A DNA stretch of 8,499 nt from Desulfobacula sp. (GCA_029940235.1 JAOZRI010000088.1:1-8499), one strand, 5' to 3'; counted from the stretch's first letter, positions 1 through 7,342 are shown. Notes: generated from the sequence alone by a model not told the origin. Program-made: numbers and translations.

Positions 1-12
1 AAAATTATTTTA

Positions 13-43
13 ATAATAATTGTAGCAAAAACCAAAATGTCAA
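13..43 (-). promoter_or_regulatory. Possible leftward promoter (TTGACA)
   Basis: On the minus strand a perfect TTGACA lies at 43-38. Downstream are TGCTACAAT (27-19, an extended -10 form, but only 13 nt from TTGACA) and TATTAT (18-13, with a long 19-nt spacer). Neither spacing is ideal, so the call is tentative. It would drive a gene to the left of the window. Repeat copy A lies 28 nt upstream of it in the same orientation. Confidence 0.22.
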
Positions 44-71
44 GATATGTCATGGTAATTTAGGGAACTTT

Positions 72-107
72 CAAATCAGTTTTTCCGGGCATAAGCCGCA
101 GTGAGCT
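72..107 (-). repeat. Imperfect dispersed repeat, copy A
   Basis: Read on the minus strand, this stretch carries CACTGC, then GGCTTA, 5 nt, then GGAAAAACTGATTTG. The second large intergenic region carries CAGTGA, GGCTTA, 6 nt, then GGAAAACTGATTTG at 7329-7361. The two share a 12-nt exact block (AAAACTGATTTG) plus the GG and the GGCTTA at nearly constant spacing. Copy A lacks the left arm that lets copy B fold into a long stem, so it looks like a half or decayed copy. Its function is unknown. Confidence 0.5.
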
Positions 108-320
108 AATTAATTTTTAATGGAATAATGACTTTATTGCTGCTGAATTAATTATTCTAATCTTTTAAAATGTATTTTTTTATCTATCTCAATAATTGAT
201 TTGGTTGTAAAGTAGCGGTTCAAATCCAATAAAAAAGGTGGTATGATAAGAAGGTTTGGAACAGGCATGAACAAAGTTGGTTACAGATGATGTTAAGATT
301 TATGAAAAAGGGAAGTAAAA

Positions 321-1199
321 ATGACTATATGCTCTGAAGGAAATGTTCTAAAAGAGTTGCTCCAATTATTAAAGCTTGAAAAGATCGAAGAAAATATCTT
401 CCGTGGACAAAGCCAGGATCTCGGGTTTGGTAATGTCTTTGGCGGCCAGGTTGTGGGACAGGCGTTATCTGCTGCTTCCGAGACAGTGTCCCTTGACTTC
501 CATGCCCACAGCCTCCATGGATATTTCATGCTGGCAGGGGATGCCACAAAACCCATTGCCTATACTGTGGACTGCATCCGTGACGGGAAAAGTTTTGTCA
601 CCCGCCGGGTTGTGGCAGTGCAGAATGGTCGTGCTATTTTTTCCATGGCTGCCTCTTTTCACAGGCAGGAGCAAGGATCTGAGCACCAGGACTTGATGCC
701 TGAAGTTGATGGACCTGAAGGCATAGAGTCTGAAGTTGAAATGGTCAGACGTATTTCCGATAAAATCCCCAAGCCAATTCTTGAAAAACTATTGTGCAAA
801 AAACCCATTGAAATAAGGGTTGTCAATCCAATGAATGCCTTTAATCCCAAAATTATGCCGCCGGAAAAATATGTCTGGTTCAGGGCCATTGATAAAATCC
901 CGGATGATGTGGCAGCCCATCGATATATGCTTGCTTATGCTTCGGATTTTCATCTTGTTGGTACATCTCTCTATCCCCATGGTAAAACCTTCTGGTCTCC
1001 GGACATGCAGGTGGCAAGTTTAGACCATTCCATATGGTTTCATGGAGATATTAAAATGGATGACTGGCTTCTTTATGTAATGAAAAGTCCCTGGGCAGGC
1101 AAAGCAAGGGGCCTGAACATTGGTTCCATCTATACAAGAGACGGTAAATTAATTGCCAGCGTTGCACAGGAAGGATTAATGCGAGTCAGAAAAAAATAA
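321..1199 (+). CDS. tesB: Acyl-CoA thioesterase II (TesB family)
   Basis: Cytoplasmic thioesterase that hydrolyses medium- and long-chain acyl-CoA to free fatty acid and CoA. The 292 residues are close to the 286 of E. coli TesB and fit a double hotdog fold. The N-terminal half has the family motif FGGQVVGQAL. In the C-terminal half, by alignment from memory with E. coli (D204, T228, Q278), the catalytic residues fall at D209 (in AYASDFH), S233 (in ASLDHSIWFH) and Q283 (in VAQEGLMR). The Thr-to-Ser change at the middle position is conservative and keeps the hydroxyl. The ATG start is supported by AAGGG at 308-312, 8 nt upstream, and by the normal family N-terminus. The next gene starts about 100 nt downstream on the same strand, so co-transcription is possible. 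Family assignment is secure; the substrate preference cannot be read from the sequence. Confidence 0.95.
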   Translation: MTICSEGNVLKELLQLLKLEKIEENIFRGQSQDLGFGNVFGGQVVGQALSAASETVSLDFHAHSLHGYFMLAGDATKPIAYTVDCIRDGKSFVTRRVVAVQNGRAIFSMAASFHRQEQGSEHQDLMPEVDGPEGIESEVEMVRRISDKIPKPILEKLLCKKPIEIRVVNPMNAFNPKIMPPEKYVWFRAIDKIPDDVAAHRYMLAYASDFHLVGTSLYPHGKTFWSPDMQVASLDHSIWFHGDIKMDDWLLYVMKSPWAGKARGLNIGSIYTRDGKLIASVAQEGLMRVRKK

Positions 1200-1298
1200 A
1201 TCTATATTCTGAAACAGCCTGTTTGAGAAATCAAAATATTGAATTTTTCCATCATACCTGTTATTAAAAGGTTTAAAATTTTAAGGAAATACAAACAG

Positions 1299-2168
1299 AT
1301 GCATTATGAAGGTATGATGATAAGACCTCCAAGTGAAGCCAATAGTATTCTATTACAGGTAACTCTTGGATGTTCCCATAATAAATGTACTTTTTGCGGT
1401 ACATTCAGGGAGAAACGCTTTAATATAAAAAAAGATGACGTCATCTTTGAAGATATTGAATTTGCAAGAGAGTACTGCACAAGGCAGAACCGGCTTTTTA
1501 TCTGTGATGGTGATGCCATGATTGTTCCCCAGAAAAGGCTGGTAAAAATTTTAAAGAGAATTAAGGATCGGCTTCCCTGGGTGAAAAGAGTGGGACTCTA
1601 TGCCAATACAAAAGGGATTGGCATGAAAACCGATGATCAGTTAAAAGAGCTTAATAAACTTGGTGTTACTCTTGTTTATATGGGTCTTGAATCCGGGGAC
1701 GACCAGATTTTAAAAGATATTCGCAAGGGTGCAAATTCTGCAAAAATGATTAAAATGGGAAAACGTATCAAAAAAGCAGGTATGCAGTTATCTGTCACTG
1801 TTCTTGTGGGTCTTGGAGAAAAACTTAAGTCCAGGCAGCATGCCCAGGAAACAGGAAGAGTTCTGTCTGCCATTGATCCTGATTTTGTGGGGGCATTAAG
1901 CTTGATGCTCGTACCGGGTACTGAGCTCAATGATCAATATGAAAAAGGTGACTTTGAACTGCTCAGCCCAGAAGAGATGCTTGAAGAACTTGGTTTGATG
2001 ATCTCTTCAACCAATCTTACCAATGGGCTTTTCCATGCAAATCATGCATCAAATTATCTTCCAATAAGAGCAAAACTACCCCAAGAAAAAGAGAAAACAC
2101 TTGAACTTATATCACAGGCACTTAAGGGAAAGGTAGAGCTTAAACCCGAATTCATGAGAGCTTTATAA
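1299..2168 (+). CDS. Radical SAM protein of unknown function (COG1032-like)
   Basis: Probable iron-sulfur enzyme that cleaves S-adenosylmethionine to start radical chemistry; its substrate is unknown. From ATG 1299 it has 289 residues. The cluster motif is GCSHNKCTFC with C25, C30 and C33, a CX4CX2C spacing instead of the classical CX3CX2C. Further along are a CDGDAM segment, a YMGLESGDD segment near the middle of the barrel, a VLVGLGE strand and a C-terminal FHANHASNYLP motif; I recall the last from relatives of this family. No B12-binding domain is visible. An in-frame TTG at 1239 would add 20 basic residues, but ATG 1299 is preferred because AAGGA lies at 1283-1287 and family members begin close to the RPPSEA motif. 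The protein follows tesB and precedes tkt, and neither neighbour suggests a substrate. Radical SAM identity is strong; specific function unassigned. Confidence 0.88.
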   Translation: MHYEGMMIRPPSEANSILLQVTLGCSHNKCTFCGTFREKRFNIKKDDVIFEDIEFAREYCTRQNRLFICDGDAMIVPQKRLVKILKRIKDRLPWVKRVGLYANTKGIGMKTDDQLKELNKLGVTLVYMGLESGDDQILKDIRKGANSAKMIKMGKRIKKAGMQLSVTVLVGLGEKLKSRQHAQETGRVLSAIDPDFVGALSLMLVPGTELNDQYEKGDFELLSPEEMLEELGLMISSTNLTNGLFHANHASNYLPIRAKLPQEKEKTLELISQALKGKVELKPEFMRAL

Positions 2169-2270
2169 TTGCACAAAATAAAGAGAAAATTACATGTCAA
2201 ATTTAGCATATAAAATTTTATTAAATATTGCATATAAATAATAATTATTAATGATACAGGAGAGATAACA
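2169..2270 (+). promoter_or_regulatory. AT-rich leader of tkt with GCATATAAA direct repeat
   Basis: This 102-nt gap is almost entirely A and T. It holds two exact copies of GCATATAAA (2206-2214 and 2230-2238), each containing a TATAAA hexamer usable as a -10 box, and a 12-bp palindrome TAATAATTATTA at 2239-2250. No good -35 box sits 16-18 nt upstream of either TATAAA, so the start point is uncertain. The ribosome binding site AGGAGA (2258-2263) lies just before the tkt ATG. No terminator hairpin for the upstream gene was seen. The promoter is inferred from position and composition. Confidence 0.35.
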
Positions 2271-4262
2271 ATGGCCCAGACAGATCTTGATCAATTAAGC
2301 GTAAGCACAATCAGAACCCTCTGCATAGATGCGGTTCAAAAGGCAAATTCCGGACATCCCGGTGCACCCATGGGCTTAGCTCCTGCTGCATATGTTTTAT
2401 TCAAACACTTTTTAAAACATAACCCAAAAAACCCTGCATGGATTGACAGGGACCGCTTTGTTCTTTCCGGCGGGCATGTCTCTTCTCTGCTTTACAGCCT
2501 GCTCTATCTATTTGGTTATGGTCTTGAACTTGATGATTTAAAAAATTTCAGACAGTGGGGATCAAAAACCCCGGGGCATCCAGAATATGGAGAGACTCCA
2601 GGTGTTGAAACCACAACGGGTCCCTTGGGTCAGGGAATTGCCAATGCCGTGGGTATGGCCATTGCAGAACGTCATCTTGCAGCAAAATTTAATCTGGAAG
2701 AAGAGGCAATTATTGACCATCATACCTATGTTGTGTGTGGTGACGGGGATTTAATGGAAGGTGTTGGAATGGAGGCAATTTCTCTTGCAGGACATCTGGG
2801 CTTAGGAAAATTGATCATGCTATATGATGACAACTCCATTACCATTGAAGGTTCCACTGCCATTGCATTTACAGAAAATGTAAAGACAAAATTTGAAAGC
2901 CAGGACTGGCATGTTGTTACAGTACAGGATGGTAATGATCTGGAAGAGATAGAAAAAGCCATACAGTCAGGCAAAGATGCTGTTGCACGCCCCACACTTG
3001 TACAGATCAAGACCCATATTGCCTATGGCAGCCCCAATAAGCAGGATTCTTCAGATGCCCATGGAGCACCCCTTGGAGCTGACGAGATTAAACTTGTTAA
3101 GAAATTTTATGGTGTGCCTGAAGATAAAGATTTTTTTGTGCCTGAAGAGGTTCTTGAAAATTGCAGAAAGGCTTTAAATTTTGGCAAAGGGTTTGAACAG
3201 AACTGGCAGACAGTTTTTGATTCCTATAAAACTAATAACTCGAAACAAGCCGAACTGTTTGTTGATGCCATTTCAGGCTTTCTCACTCAAAACTGGGATG
3301 CAGACATCCCTGAATTTAAAGTTGAAGATGCTCCTGTGGCAACACGGGCTGCTTCGGGTCAGGTCTTAAATGCCATTGCCGAGAATCTGCCTGCATTAAT
3401 GGGTGGTTCTGCTGATCTTGCACCCTCAAATAAAACATATCTTAACTGCTCAACAGTATTTCAAAAAGACTCCTGTGAAGGAAGAAATATCAGATTTGGT
3501 GTGCGCGAACATGCCATGGGCGCCATCATGTCAGGAATGTACCTTCATTCAGGTATCAGACCCTACGGAGGAACTTTTCTTGTATTTGCCGACTATATGC
3601 GTTCTGCCATTCGCATGGCCTCTTTAATGAAACTGCCTTTGATTTATGTATTTACCCATGACAGTGTTGCAGTGGGTGAAGATGGACCCACACATCAGCC
3701 TGTTGAGCATGTGGCATCCCTGCGAGCCATTCCAGGGCTTAATGTTGTAAGACCTGCCGATGCCAATGAGACAGCCTCTGCCTGGAAACAGGCCTTGAAA
3801 ACAGTTGATTCACCAACTGCTTTGATATTAAGCCGCCAGAAACTGCCAACCCTTGATGTGTCACAACGGGAGGGTGAGTTTGAATATGGTGCCTATACTG
3901 TCAAAAAACAGAAAAACCCTGATATGATTCTCATCGGTACAGGATCTGAAGTTCATATATGTGTTGAGGCCGCTAAAATTCTTGAAAAAGACCATAATAT
4001 CAAGGCATCGGTTGTCTCCATGCCTTCCTGGGAACTATTTGAGAAAGCTCCTGAATCATATAAAAATATAATACTTCCCTCAGATATAACAAAAAGAGTT
4101 GTTGTTGAAGCAGGCATTTCCATGGGATGGGAAAAATATGCCGGACAAAATGGCAAAATTATCAGTATTGATAAATTCGGAGCTTCTGCACCTGGTGGAA
4201 CAGTATTAAAAAAGTATGGGATATCTGTGGATAACATAGTAGAAAATGCTCTTAATTTTTAA
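2271..4262 (+). CDS. tkt: Transketolase
   Basis: Thiamine-diphosphate and Mg-dependent cytoplasmic enzyme of the pentose phosphate pathway. It moves two-carbon ketol units between sugar phosphates and supplies erythrose 4-phosphate and ribose 5-phosphate. Its 663 residues equal E. coli TktA. The N-terminal pyrophosphate domain shows SGHPGAPMG (H29), SGGHVSS (H69), GHPEYG (H103), TTTGPLGQG and the cofactor motif GDGDLMEG to DDNS, with D158 and N188 as the expected metal ligands. The central pyrimidine domain has [10 protein letters not shown] with the catalytic glutamate E413, and [13 protein letters not shown]-terminal domain follows and the chain is complete. The strong AGGAGA site and family N-terminus fix the start. 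The next gene starts 45 nt downstream on the same strand; further along lies aroA, which uses a product derived from erythrose 4-phosphate. Identification is very secure. Confidence 0.98.
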   Translation: MAQTDLDQLSVSTIRTLCIDAVQKANSGHPGAPMGLAPAAYVLFKHFLKHNPKNPAWIDRDRFVLSGGHVSSLLYSLLYLFGYGLELDDLKNFRQWGSKTPGHPEYGETPGVETTTGPLGQGIANAVGMAIAERHLAAKFNLEEEAIIDHHTYVVCGDGDLMEGVGMEAISLAGHLGLGKLIMLYDDNSITIEGSTAIAFTENVKTKFESQDWHVVTVQDGNDLEEIEKAIQSGKDAVARPTLVQIKTHIAYGSPNKQDSSDAHGAPLGADEIKLVKKFYGVPEDKDFFVPEEVLENCRKALNFGKGFEQNWQTVFDSYKTNNSKQAELFVDAISGFLTQNWDADIPEFKVEDAPVATRAASGQVLNAIAENLPALMGGSADLAPSNKTYLNCSTVFQKDSCEGRNIRFGVREHAMGAIMSGMYLHSGIRPYGGTFLVFADYMRSAIRMASLMKLPLIYVFTHDSVAVGEDGPTHQPVEHVASLRAIPGLNVVRPADANETASAWKQALKTVDSPTALILSRQKLPTLDVSQREGEFEYGAYTVKKQKNPDMILIGTGSEVHICVEAAKILEKDHNIKASVVSMPSWELFEKAPESYKNIILPSDITKRVVVEAGISMGWEKYAGQNGKIISIDKFGASAPGGTVLKKYGISVDNIVENALNF

Positions 4263-4276
4263 AAGTCATATTAATT

Positions 4277-4285
4277 TGCTACAAT
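4277..4285 (+). promoter_or_regulatory. Possible extended -10 element ahead of yjbQ
   Basis: TGCTACAAT, a TGN extended -10 form matching five of six TATAAT positions, lies in the 45-nt gap after tkt. The region where a -35 box would lie (about 4257-4262) is only a T/A run with no good match. It might give extra transcription of yjbQ and aroA independent of the tkt promoter, but could be chance in AT-rich DNA. Confidence 0.22.
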
Positions 4286-4307
4286 CTCCAGTGGAAGGAA
4301 TCAAACA

Positions 4308-4712
4308 ATGCAGATCAGTGTAAAAACCAATGCAAGAACTCAGATGGTTGATATTACTTCCCAGGTTCAAAATGCTGTAAAAGAATCCATAGTTGAAGAT
4401 GGGATTAAAAATGGCCTTGTACATGTGTTTTCCATGCACACAACAGCTGCAATTACCATTAATGAAAATGCTGATCCTGCTGTTGAAACAGATATATTAA
4501 ACACCATAAACAAGACAATCCCCTGGGATGACAATTTCAAACACATGGAAGGCAATTCAGCAGCCCATATAAAAGTAAGTCTTTTCGGCCCTTCTGAAAC
4601 CATACCTTTAGAAAATGGTTTCCTTGTACTTGGAACATGGCAGGGAATATATTTTTGTGAATTTGACGGGCCAAGAAACCGCCGTGTAAATATTCAGATA
4701 ATTGGAGCCTAA
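4308..4712 (+). CDS. yjbQ: YjbQ family protein (UPF0047, thiamine-phosphate-synthase-like)
   Basis: Small single-domain cytoplasmic protein of 134 residues, the usual family length. Conserved family stretches are present in order: HTTAAITINENADP (H44), the HMEGNSAAH segment (H79, H87), a glycine-rich turn LGTWQGIYFCEFDGPR (E118, D120) and a C-terminal strand VNIQIIG. The clustered histidines and acidic residues form the putative active site or metal site of this fold. E. coli YjbQ has been reported to replace thiamine phosphate synthase at low efficiency, but the true role of the family is unsettled. AAGGA at 4295-4299, 8 nt before the ATG, supports the start. It sits between tkt, whose product uses thiamine diphosphate, and a flavoprotein gene 8 nt downstream, and is probably part of one operon. 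Family certain, function tentative. Confidence 0.93.
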   Translation: MQISVKTNARTQMVDITSQVQNAVKESIVEDGIKNGLVHVFSMHTTAAITINENADPAVETDILNTINKTIPWDDNFKHMEGNSAAHIKVSLFGPSETIPLENGFLVLGTWQGIYFCEFDGPRNRRVNIQIIGA

Positions 4713-4720
4713 AATTAATC

Positions 4721-5179
4721 ATGAGAAGAAAAGAGAAAGAGATTATGGAAAAATCTGAAATTGAAGCTGTTATTAAAAAATCACTTGTTTGCAGGCTTGG
4801 TTTGTCTGACAATAATACACCATACATTGTGCCCTTGTGTTTTGGTTATAAGGACAATACGCTTTATGTTCATGGTTCTTTAAAAGGCAGGAAAATCGAT
4901 ATGATTCAGAAGAATCAAAACGTATGTTTTGAATTTGATATTGATACACAAATAGTAGAAGATGAAAACGCCTGTAAATGGGCAATGAAATACAGGAGTG
5001 TCATTGGGTTTGGTAAAGCATTGTTTCTAAAAGAACCAGATGAGAAGCAAAAAGCACTTGAAATTATCATGGACCAGTACTCGGACAGATCGTTTAAATT
5101 TCCAGAAAAGTCAATTAACGGTACAGCTGTGATCAAAATTGAAATTGAAAGCATGACTGGTAAACAGTCTGAAGGGTAA
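4721..5179 (+). CDS. Pyridoxamine 5'-phosphate oxidase-fold flavoprotein (NimA-like)
   Basis: Probable FMN-binding split-barrel protein of 152 residues, in the broad group that includes NimA-type nitroimidazole reductases and PNPOx-related flavoproteins. The chain opens with MRRKEKEI, a conserved N-terminal signature of this group as I recall it. It continues with the strand CRLGLSDNNTPYIVPLCFGY, then a YVHGSLKGRKIDMI segment typical of the flavin-phosphate side, and VCFEFDID. The signature favours ATG 4721 over an in-frame ATG at 4745, even though the nearest purine-rich site (GGAG at 4704-4707) is 13 nt away. The yjbQ stop lies 8 nt before the start, and its own TAA shares a base with the aroA ATG (TAATG), which suggests translational coupling. 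The substrate is not known, and a role in aromatic or vitamin B6 metabolism cannot be inferred from the fold alone. Confidence 0.85.
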   Translation: MRRKEKEIMEKSEIEAVIKKSLVCRLGLSDNNTPYIVPLCFGYKDNTLYVHGSLKGRKIDMIQKNQNVCFEFDIDTQIVEDENACKWAMKYRSVIGFGKALFLKEPDEKQKALEIIMDQYSDRSFKFPEKSINGTAVIKIEIESMTGKQSEG

Positions 5180-6423
5180 TGAAAATAGAAAAAAAAGAGA
5201 GTATCGTCAATATTCCAGGTTCAAAAAGTATCTCCCACAGGGTCATGATATGTGCATCCCTTGCCAGTGGCAAATCTCAAATATATAATCTGCTTGCAAG
5301 TGAAGATATCAATCATACCATGTCAGCACTCGGTAAAATGGGAGCACAAATTCAAAAAAAAGAGAAAGGCTTAATTGAAGTAACAGGGTTTAATGGGAAG
5401 CCTCAAGCCTTTTTTGATCCAATCTATCTTGGCAATTCAGGCACATCCATGAGACTTCTTGCAGGAGTTGCAGCCCTTGGCAGTTCCCAGTACACTCTCA
5501 CCGGCGACAAAAGGATGCAGCAGCGTCCCATGGGAGATCTTTTAAATGCCCTTAAAATGGCTGGCATATATGCTGTGTCTAAACATGGCAACAATGCGCC
5601 TCCAATTATAATTAAAGGCGGTTTGCAAAAGGAAGGTAAAATATCAATAGACTGCTCCCAGAGTAGTCAGTATTTATCATCACTTCTCATGATGGGGGCT
5701 TTTTTTAAACAAGGACTTGCTATTTCATTGCCAACATCTCCTGTTTCAACTCCCTACATTGATCTTACCATGGATATCATGAAAAAATTTGGTGTCCATG
5801 CACAAAGAGTAAGTGATCTTGAGTATCATGTGTCGGGGTGCCAGAAATACTCTCCCAGCAAAATTACAATTGAGCCTGATATTTCCAATGCAAGTTATTT
5901 CTGGGCAGCAGGAGCTGTTACACAAAAAATGGTCAAAGTTGCCAATATAACCATAGATTCCCTCCAGGGAGATTTAAGGTTTTTAAATATTCTTGAACAG
6001 ATGGGTTGTTTCATAGAGTTTGATGCAGATGGTGCCGGTGTGAAAGGAGATGATCTAAAAGCTGTTGAGGTTGATATGTCTGATATCCCTGATGTGGTGC
6101 CAACCCTTGCTGTTATTGCAGCCTTTGCCAAAGGAAAAACAATCATCAAAAACATTGCCCATCTTAGAGAAAAGGAGTGTGACCGCATTGATGCTGTCGT
6201 TTCACAGTTAAATAAGATGGGCATAAAATCTGAGCAGGGTGAGGCATGGCTTTCAGTAAAAGGAGGCAAACCAAAGGGCGCTTTTATTGAAACCTTTAAT
6301 GACCACAGAATAGCCATGGCATTTTCCATTGCAGGTCTTAAAGTTCAGGGAATAAAAATTGAAAACCCAGGGTGTGTGAAAAAGTCCTTTCCTACATTCT
6401 GGGAAATTTTTGAAAAAATTTAA
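5179..6423 (+). CDS. aroA: 3-phosphoshikimate 1-carboxyvinyltransferase (EPSP synthase)
   Basis: Joins shikimate 3-phosphate and phosphoenolpyruvate to give EPSP in the cytoplasmic shikimate pathway. It has 414 residues against 427 in E. coli, the difference lying partly at a short N-terminus. Motifs in order: NIPGSKSISHR (K16, S17, R21), LGNSGTSMRLL (85-94), GDKRMQQRPM (R116), SSQYLSSLLM (S162, S163, Q164), TPYIDLT (Y193), SDIPDVVPT (D305, the catalytic aspartate by alignment), HLREKECDRI (K332, E333, R336), NDHRIAM (R377) and CVKKSFP (K402). All key residues appear present. The position of E. coli N336 is H328, which I recall in other AroA proteins. The start cannot lie further upstream because an in-frame TGA is at 5170. 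The ATG overlaps the preceding stop, with AAGGG only 2 nt away, consistent with translational coupling. Secure identification. Confidence 0.97.
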   Translation: MKIEKKESIVNIPGSKSISHRVMICASLASGKSQIYNLLASEDINHTMSALGKMGAQIQKKEKGLIEVTGFNGKPQAFFDPIYLGNSGTSMRLLAGVAALGSSQYTLTGDKRMQQRPMGDLLNALKMAGIYAVSKHGNNAPPIIIKGGLQKEGKISIDCSQSSQYLSSLLMMGAFFKQGLAISLPTSPVSTPYIDLTMDIMKKFGVHAQRVSDLEYHVSGCQKYSPSKITIEPDISNASYFWAAGAVTQKMVKVANITIDSLQGDLRFLNILEQMGCFIEFDADGAGVKGDDLKAVEVDMSDIPDVVPTLAVIAAFAKGKTIIKNIAHLREKECDRIDAVVSQLNKMGIKSEQGEAWLSVKGGKPKGAFIETFNDHRIAMAFSIAGLKVQGIKIENPGCVKKSFPTFWEIFEKI

Positions 6424-6428
6424 ATTTT
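6415..6428. repeat. 14-bp AT palindrome spanning the aroA and tatD stops
   Basis: AAAATTTAAATTTT is a perfect palindrome. It covers the aroA stop codon and reaches into the stop codon of convergent tatD. It contains no G or C, so it would make a weak stem, but its runs of A and T on both strands could assist transcript ending in either direction. It could equally be low-complexity chance. Confidence 0.35.
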
Positions 6429-7212
6429 AAAACTCAACATTATAAAATGTGTTGGTATTATCAAATATAATCTGTGAAAGTTCATCTGGGTCAGCATTTC
6501 TAATTTCAGCAAGTTTTAGTAAAACAGATTTAACAAAAGCTGGTTCATTGCGCCGGGTTTTATTTTTTTGGGGTGCCGGGGCAAGATAGGGTGCATCGGT
6601 CTCAATTAAGATTCGATTCTCAGGGATGTTTGGTACAAGGCTTCTTAAATATTCCCCCCGTTTTAATAAAGTGAGAATTCCTGTAATACCAATATAATAA
6701 TTTAGATCAAGGTATTTAAATAATTCATTTTTTGTACCGGAAAAACAGTGTATTACGCCTTTACGGCTTTGGGGGGCTTCAGATTTAAGGATATCAAAAA
6801 ATCTGCCATTTGAATCACGTTCATGGAAAATAAGGGGCAGATCAAGAATGCCTGCCATCTCAAGCTGGGCAACAAAACATTCCTCCTGGGCTTTGGCAGG
6901 GGAAAACATGCGGTTATAATCAAGGCCTGTTTCTCCCCATGCTTTAACACAAGAATTTTTTTTTGCAATATCGGTCAAGGTACTTAAAACATCTTTGGAA
7001 CACTTTTTTGCATCGTGGGGATGGATACCAACCGATGTTATAATATTCTTATATTTCTTTGCTATTTCAACAGCTTTCAGGCAGGTTTCAATATTAACAC
7101 CTGCAAGCATCATGGCGTTGACATTATCATTTTCTGCCCGTTCTATAACATCCTTTAAGTCATCATCATAGCTCTTATCATCAAGATGACAATGGGAATC
7201 AAATAGTATCAT
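6427..7212 (-). CDS. tatD: TatD family metal-dependent deoxyribonuclease
   Basis: Cytoplasmic TIM-barrel metallohydrolase of 261 residues; the family has 3'-5' exonuclease or deoxyribonuclease activity and is linked to DNA repair or quality control. The metal-binding set is complete: DSHCHLDD (H7, H9), AWGETGLDY (E94), LIFHERD (H130), VIHCFSG (H155) and LIETDAPYL (D206). The VGIHPHDA motif (61-68) and the C-terminal APAP to RNEPAFV segment are also typical. The ATG is preceded on the minus strand by AAGGT at 7228-7224, 11 nt away, and the protein begins where family members begin. It is transcribed alone, converging on aroA with 3 nt between stops and diverging from ftsE. It could be called the TatD/YcfH subgroup; which paralogue cannot be decided from this window. 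Confidence 0.95.
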   Translation of the reverse strand: MILFDSHCHLDDKSYDDDLKDVIERAENDNVNAMMLAGVNIETCLKAVEIAKKYKNIITSVGIHPHDAKKCSKDVLSTLTDIAKKNSCVKAWGETGLDYNRMFSPAKAQEECFVAQLEMAGILDLPLIFHERDSNGRFFDILKSEAPQSRKGVIHCFSGTKNELFKYLDLNYYIGITGILTLLKRGEYLRSLVPNIPENRILIETDAPYLAPAPQKNKTRRNEPAFVKSVLLKLAEIRNADPDELSQIIFDNTNTFYNVEF

Positions 7213-7289
7213 TTTATATTTTTACCTTGTTTTCTGCTTTGTTTACACGCCACCAATAGAGGGCAGTTACAATCATGGTTTATAAATTT

Positions 7290-7342
7290 TTAAGCCCTCA
7301 CTGAGTGGAAGAAGCCGTTTTACGGTAACAGTGAAGGCTTAA
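7290..7342. repeat. Long stem-loop with nested hairpin
   Basis: TTAAGCCCTCACTG (7290-7303) pairs with CAGTGAAGGCTTAA (7329-7342) as a 14-bp stem with a single C/A mismatch. The 25-nt loop contains a second hairpin, CCGT-TTT-ACGG (7315-7325), with a possible extra G-T pair. No run of T follows on either strand, so it is not a typical intrinsic terminator. The right arm overlaps the dispersed repeat. It may be a REP-like element, an operator or a structured leader; if the promoter at 7371 is used, it lies upstream of the ftsE transcript. Confidence 0.55.

Larger units (their letters stand above)
1..320. other. AT-rich intergenic region upstream of tesB
   Basis: No gene is supported here. All frames are interrupted by stops. 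The longest run open from the left edge (bases 3-104, 33 codons ending in TGA) has no recognisable protein character, although the tail of an upstream gene cannot be excluded. The region holds one copy of an imperfect repeat (minus strand, 107-72), a possible leftward TTGACA promoter (43-13) and a weak AT-rich inverted repeat (TGGAATAAT at 121-129 against ATTATTCTA at 151-159, with one G-T pair). A 15-codon reading frame at 243-290 is probably fortuitous. I could not identify a convincing sigma-70 promoter for tesB. Confidence 0.6.

Noticed and set aside
1..104. C-terminal end of an upstream gene at the left edge
   Set aside because: The frame open from base 3 to 104 is asparagine-rich, shows no family character and overlaps the repeat copy; the evidence is too thin.
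243..290. Short frame of 15 codons before tesB, with AAGGTGG next to its ATG
   Set aside because: The purine-rich site is only 1 nt from the ATG, the peptide has no recognisable attenuator features, and nothing else supports translation.
1212..1224. AAACAG-C-CTGTTT inverted repeat after tesB
   Set aside because: Only 6-bp arms with a 1-nt centre, no T run, and no matching second site; not enough to call a terminator or operator.
1239..1298. TTG-initiated N-terminal extension of the radical SAM protein
   Set aside because: There is no good ribosome site before TTG 1239. ATG 1299 has AAGGA upstream and matches where family members start.
4745..5179. Shorter start for the flavoprotein at ATG 4745
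   Set aside because: The MRRKEKEI segment it would remove is a conserved N-terminal signature of this protein group.
6435..6454. tatD terminator hairpin on the minus strand
   Set aside because: The stem is AT-rich, contains a bulge and lies partly in the coding region. The following T stretch is interrupted by A runs, so it is too weak to annotate as a terminator.
7233..7260. Sigma-54 type promoter for tatD (TGGCGTG on the minus strand)
   Set aside because: The GG and GC dinucleotides are 12 nt apart instead of 10, and the -12 element does not match.
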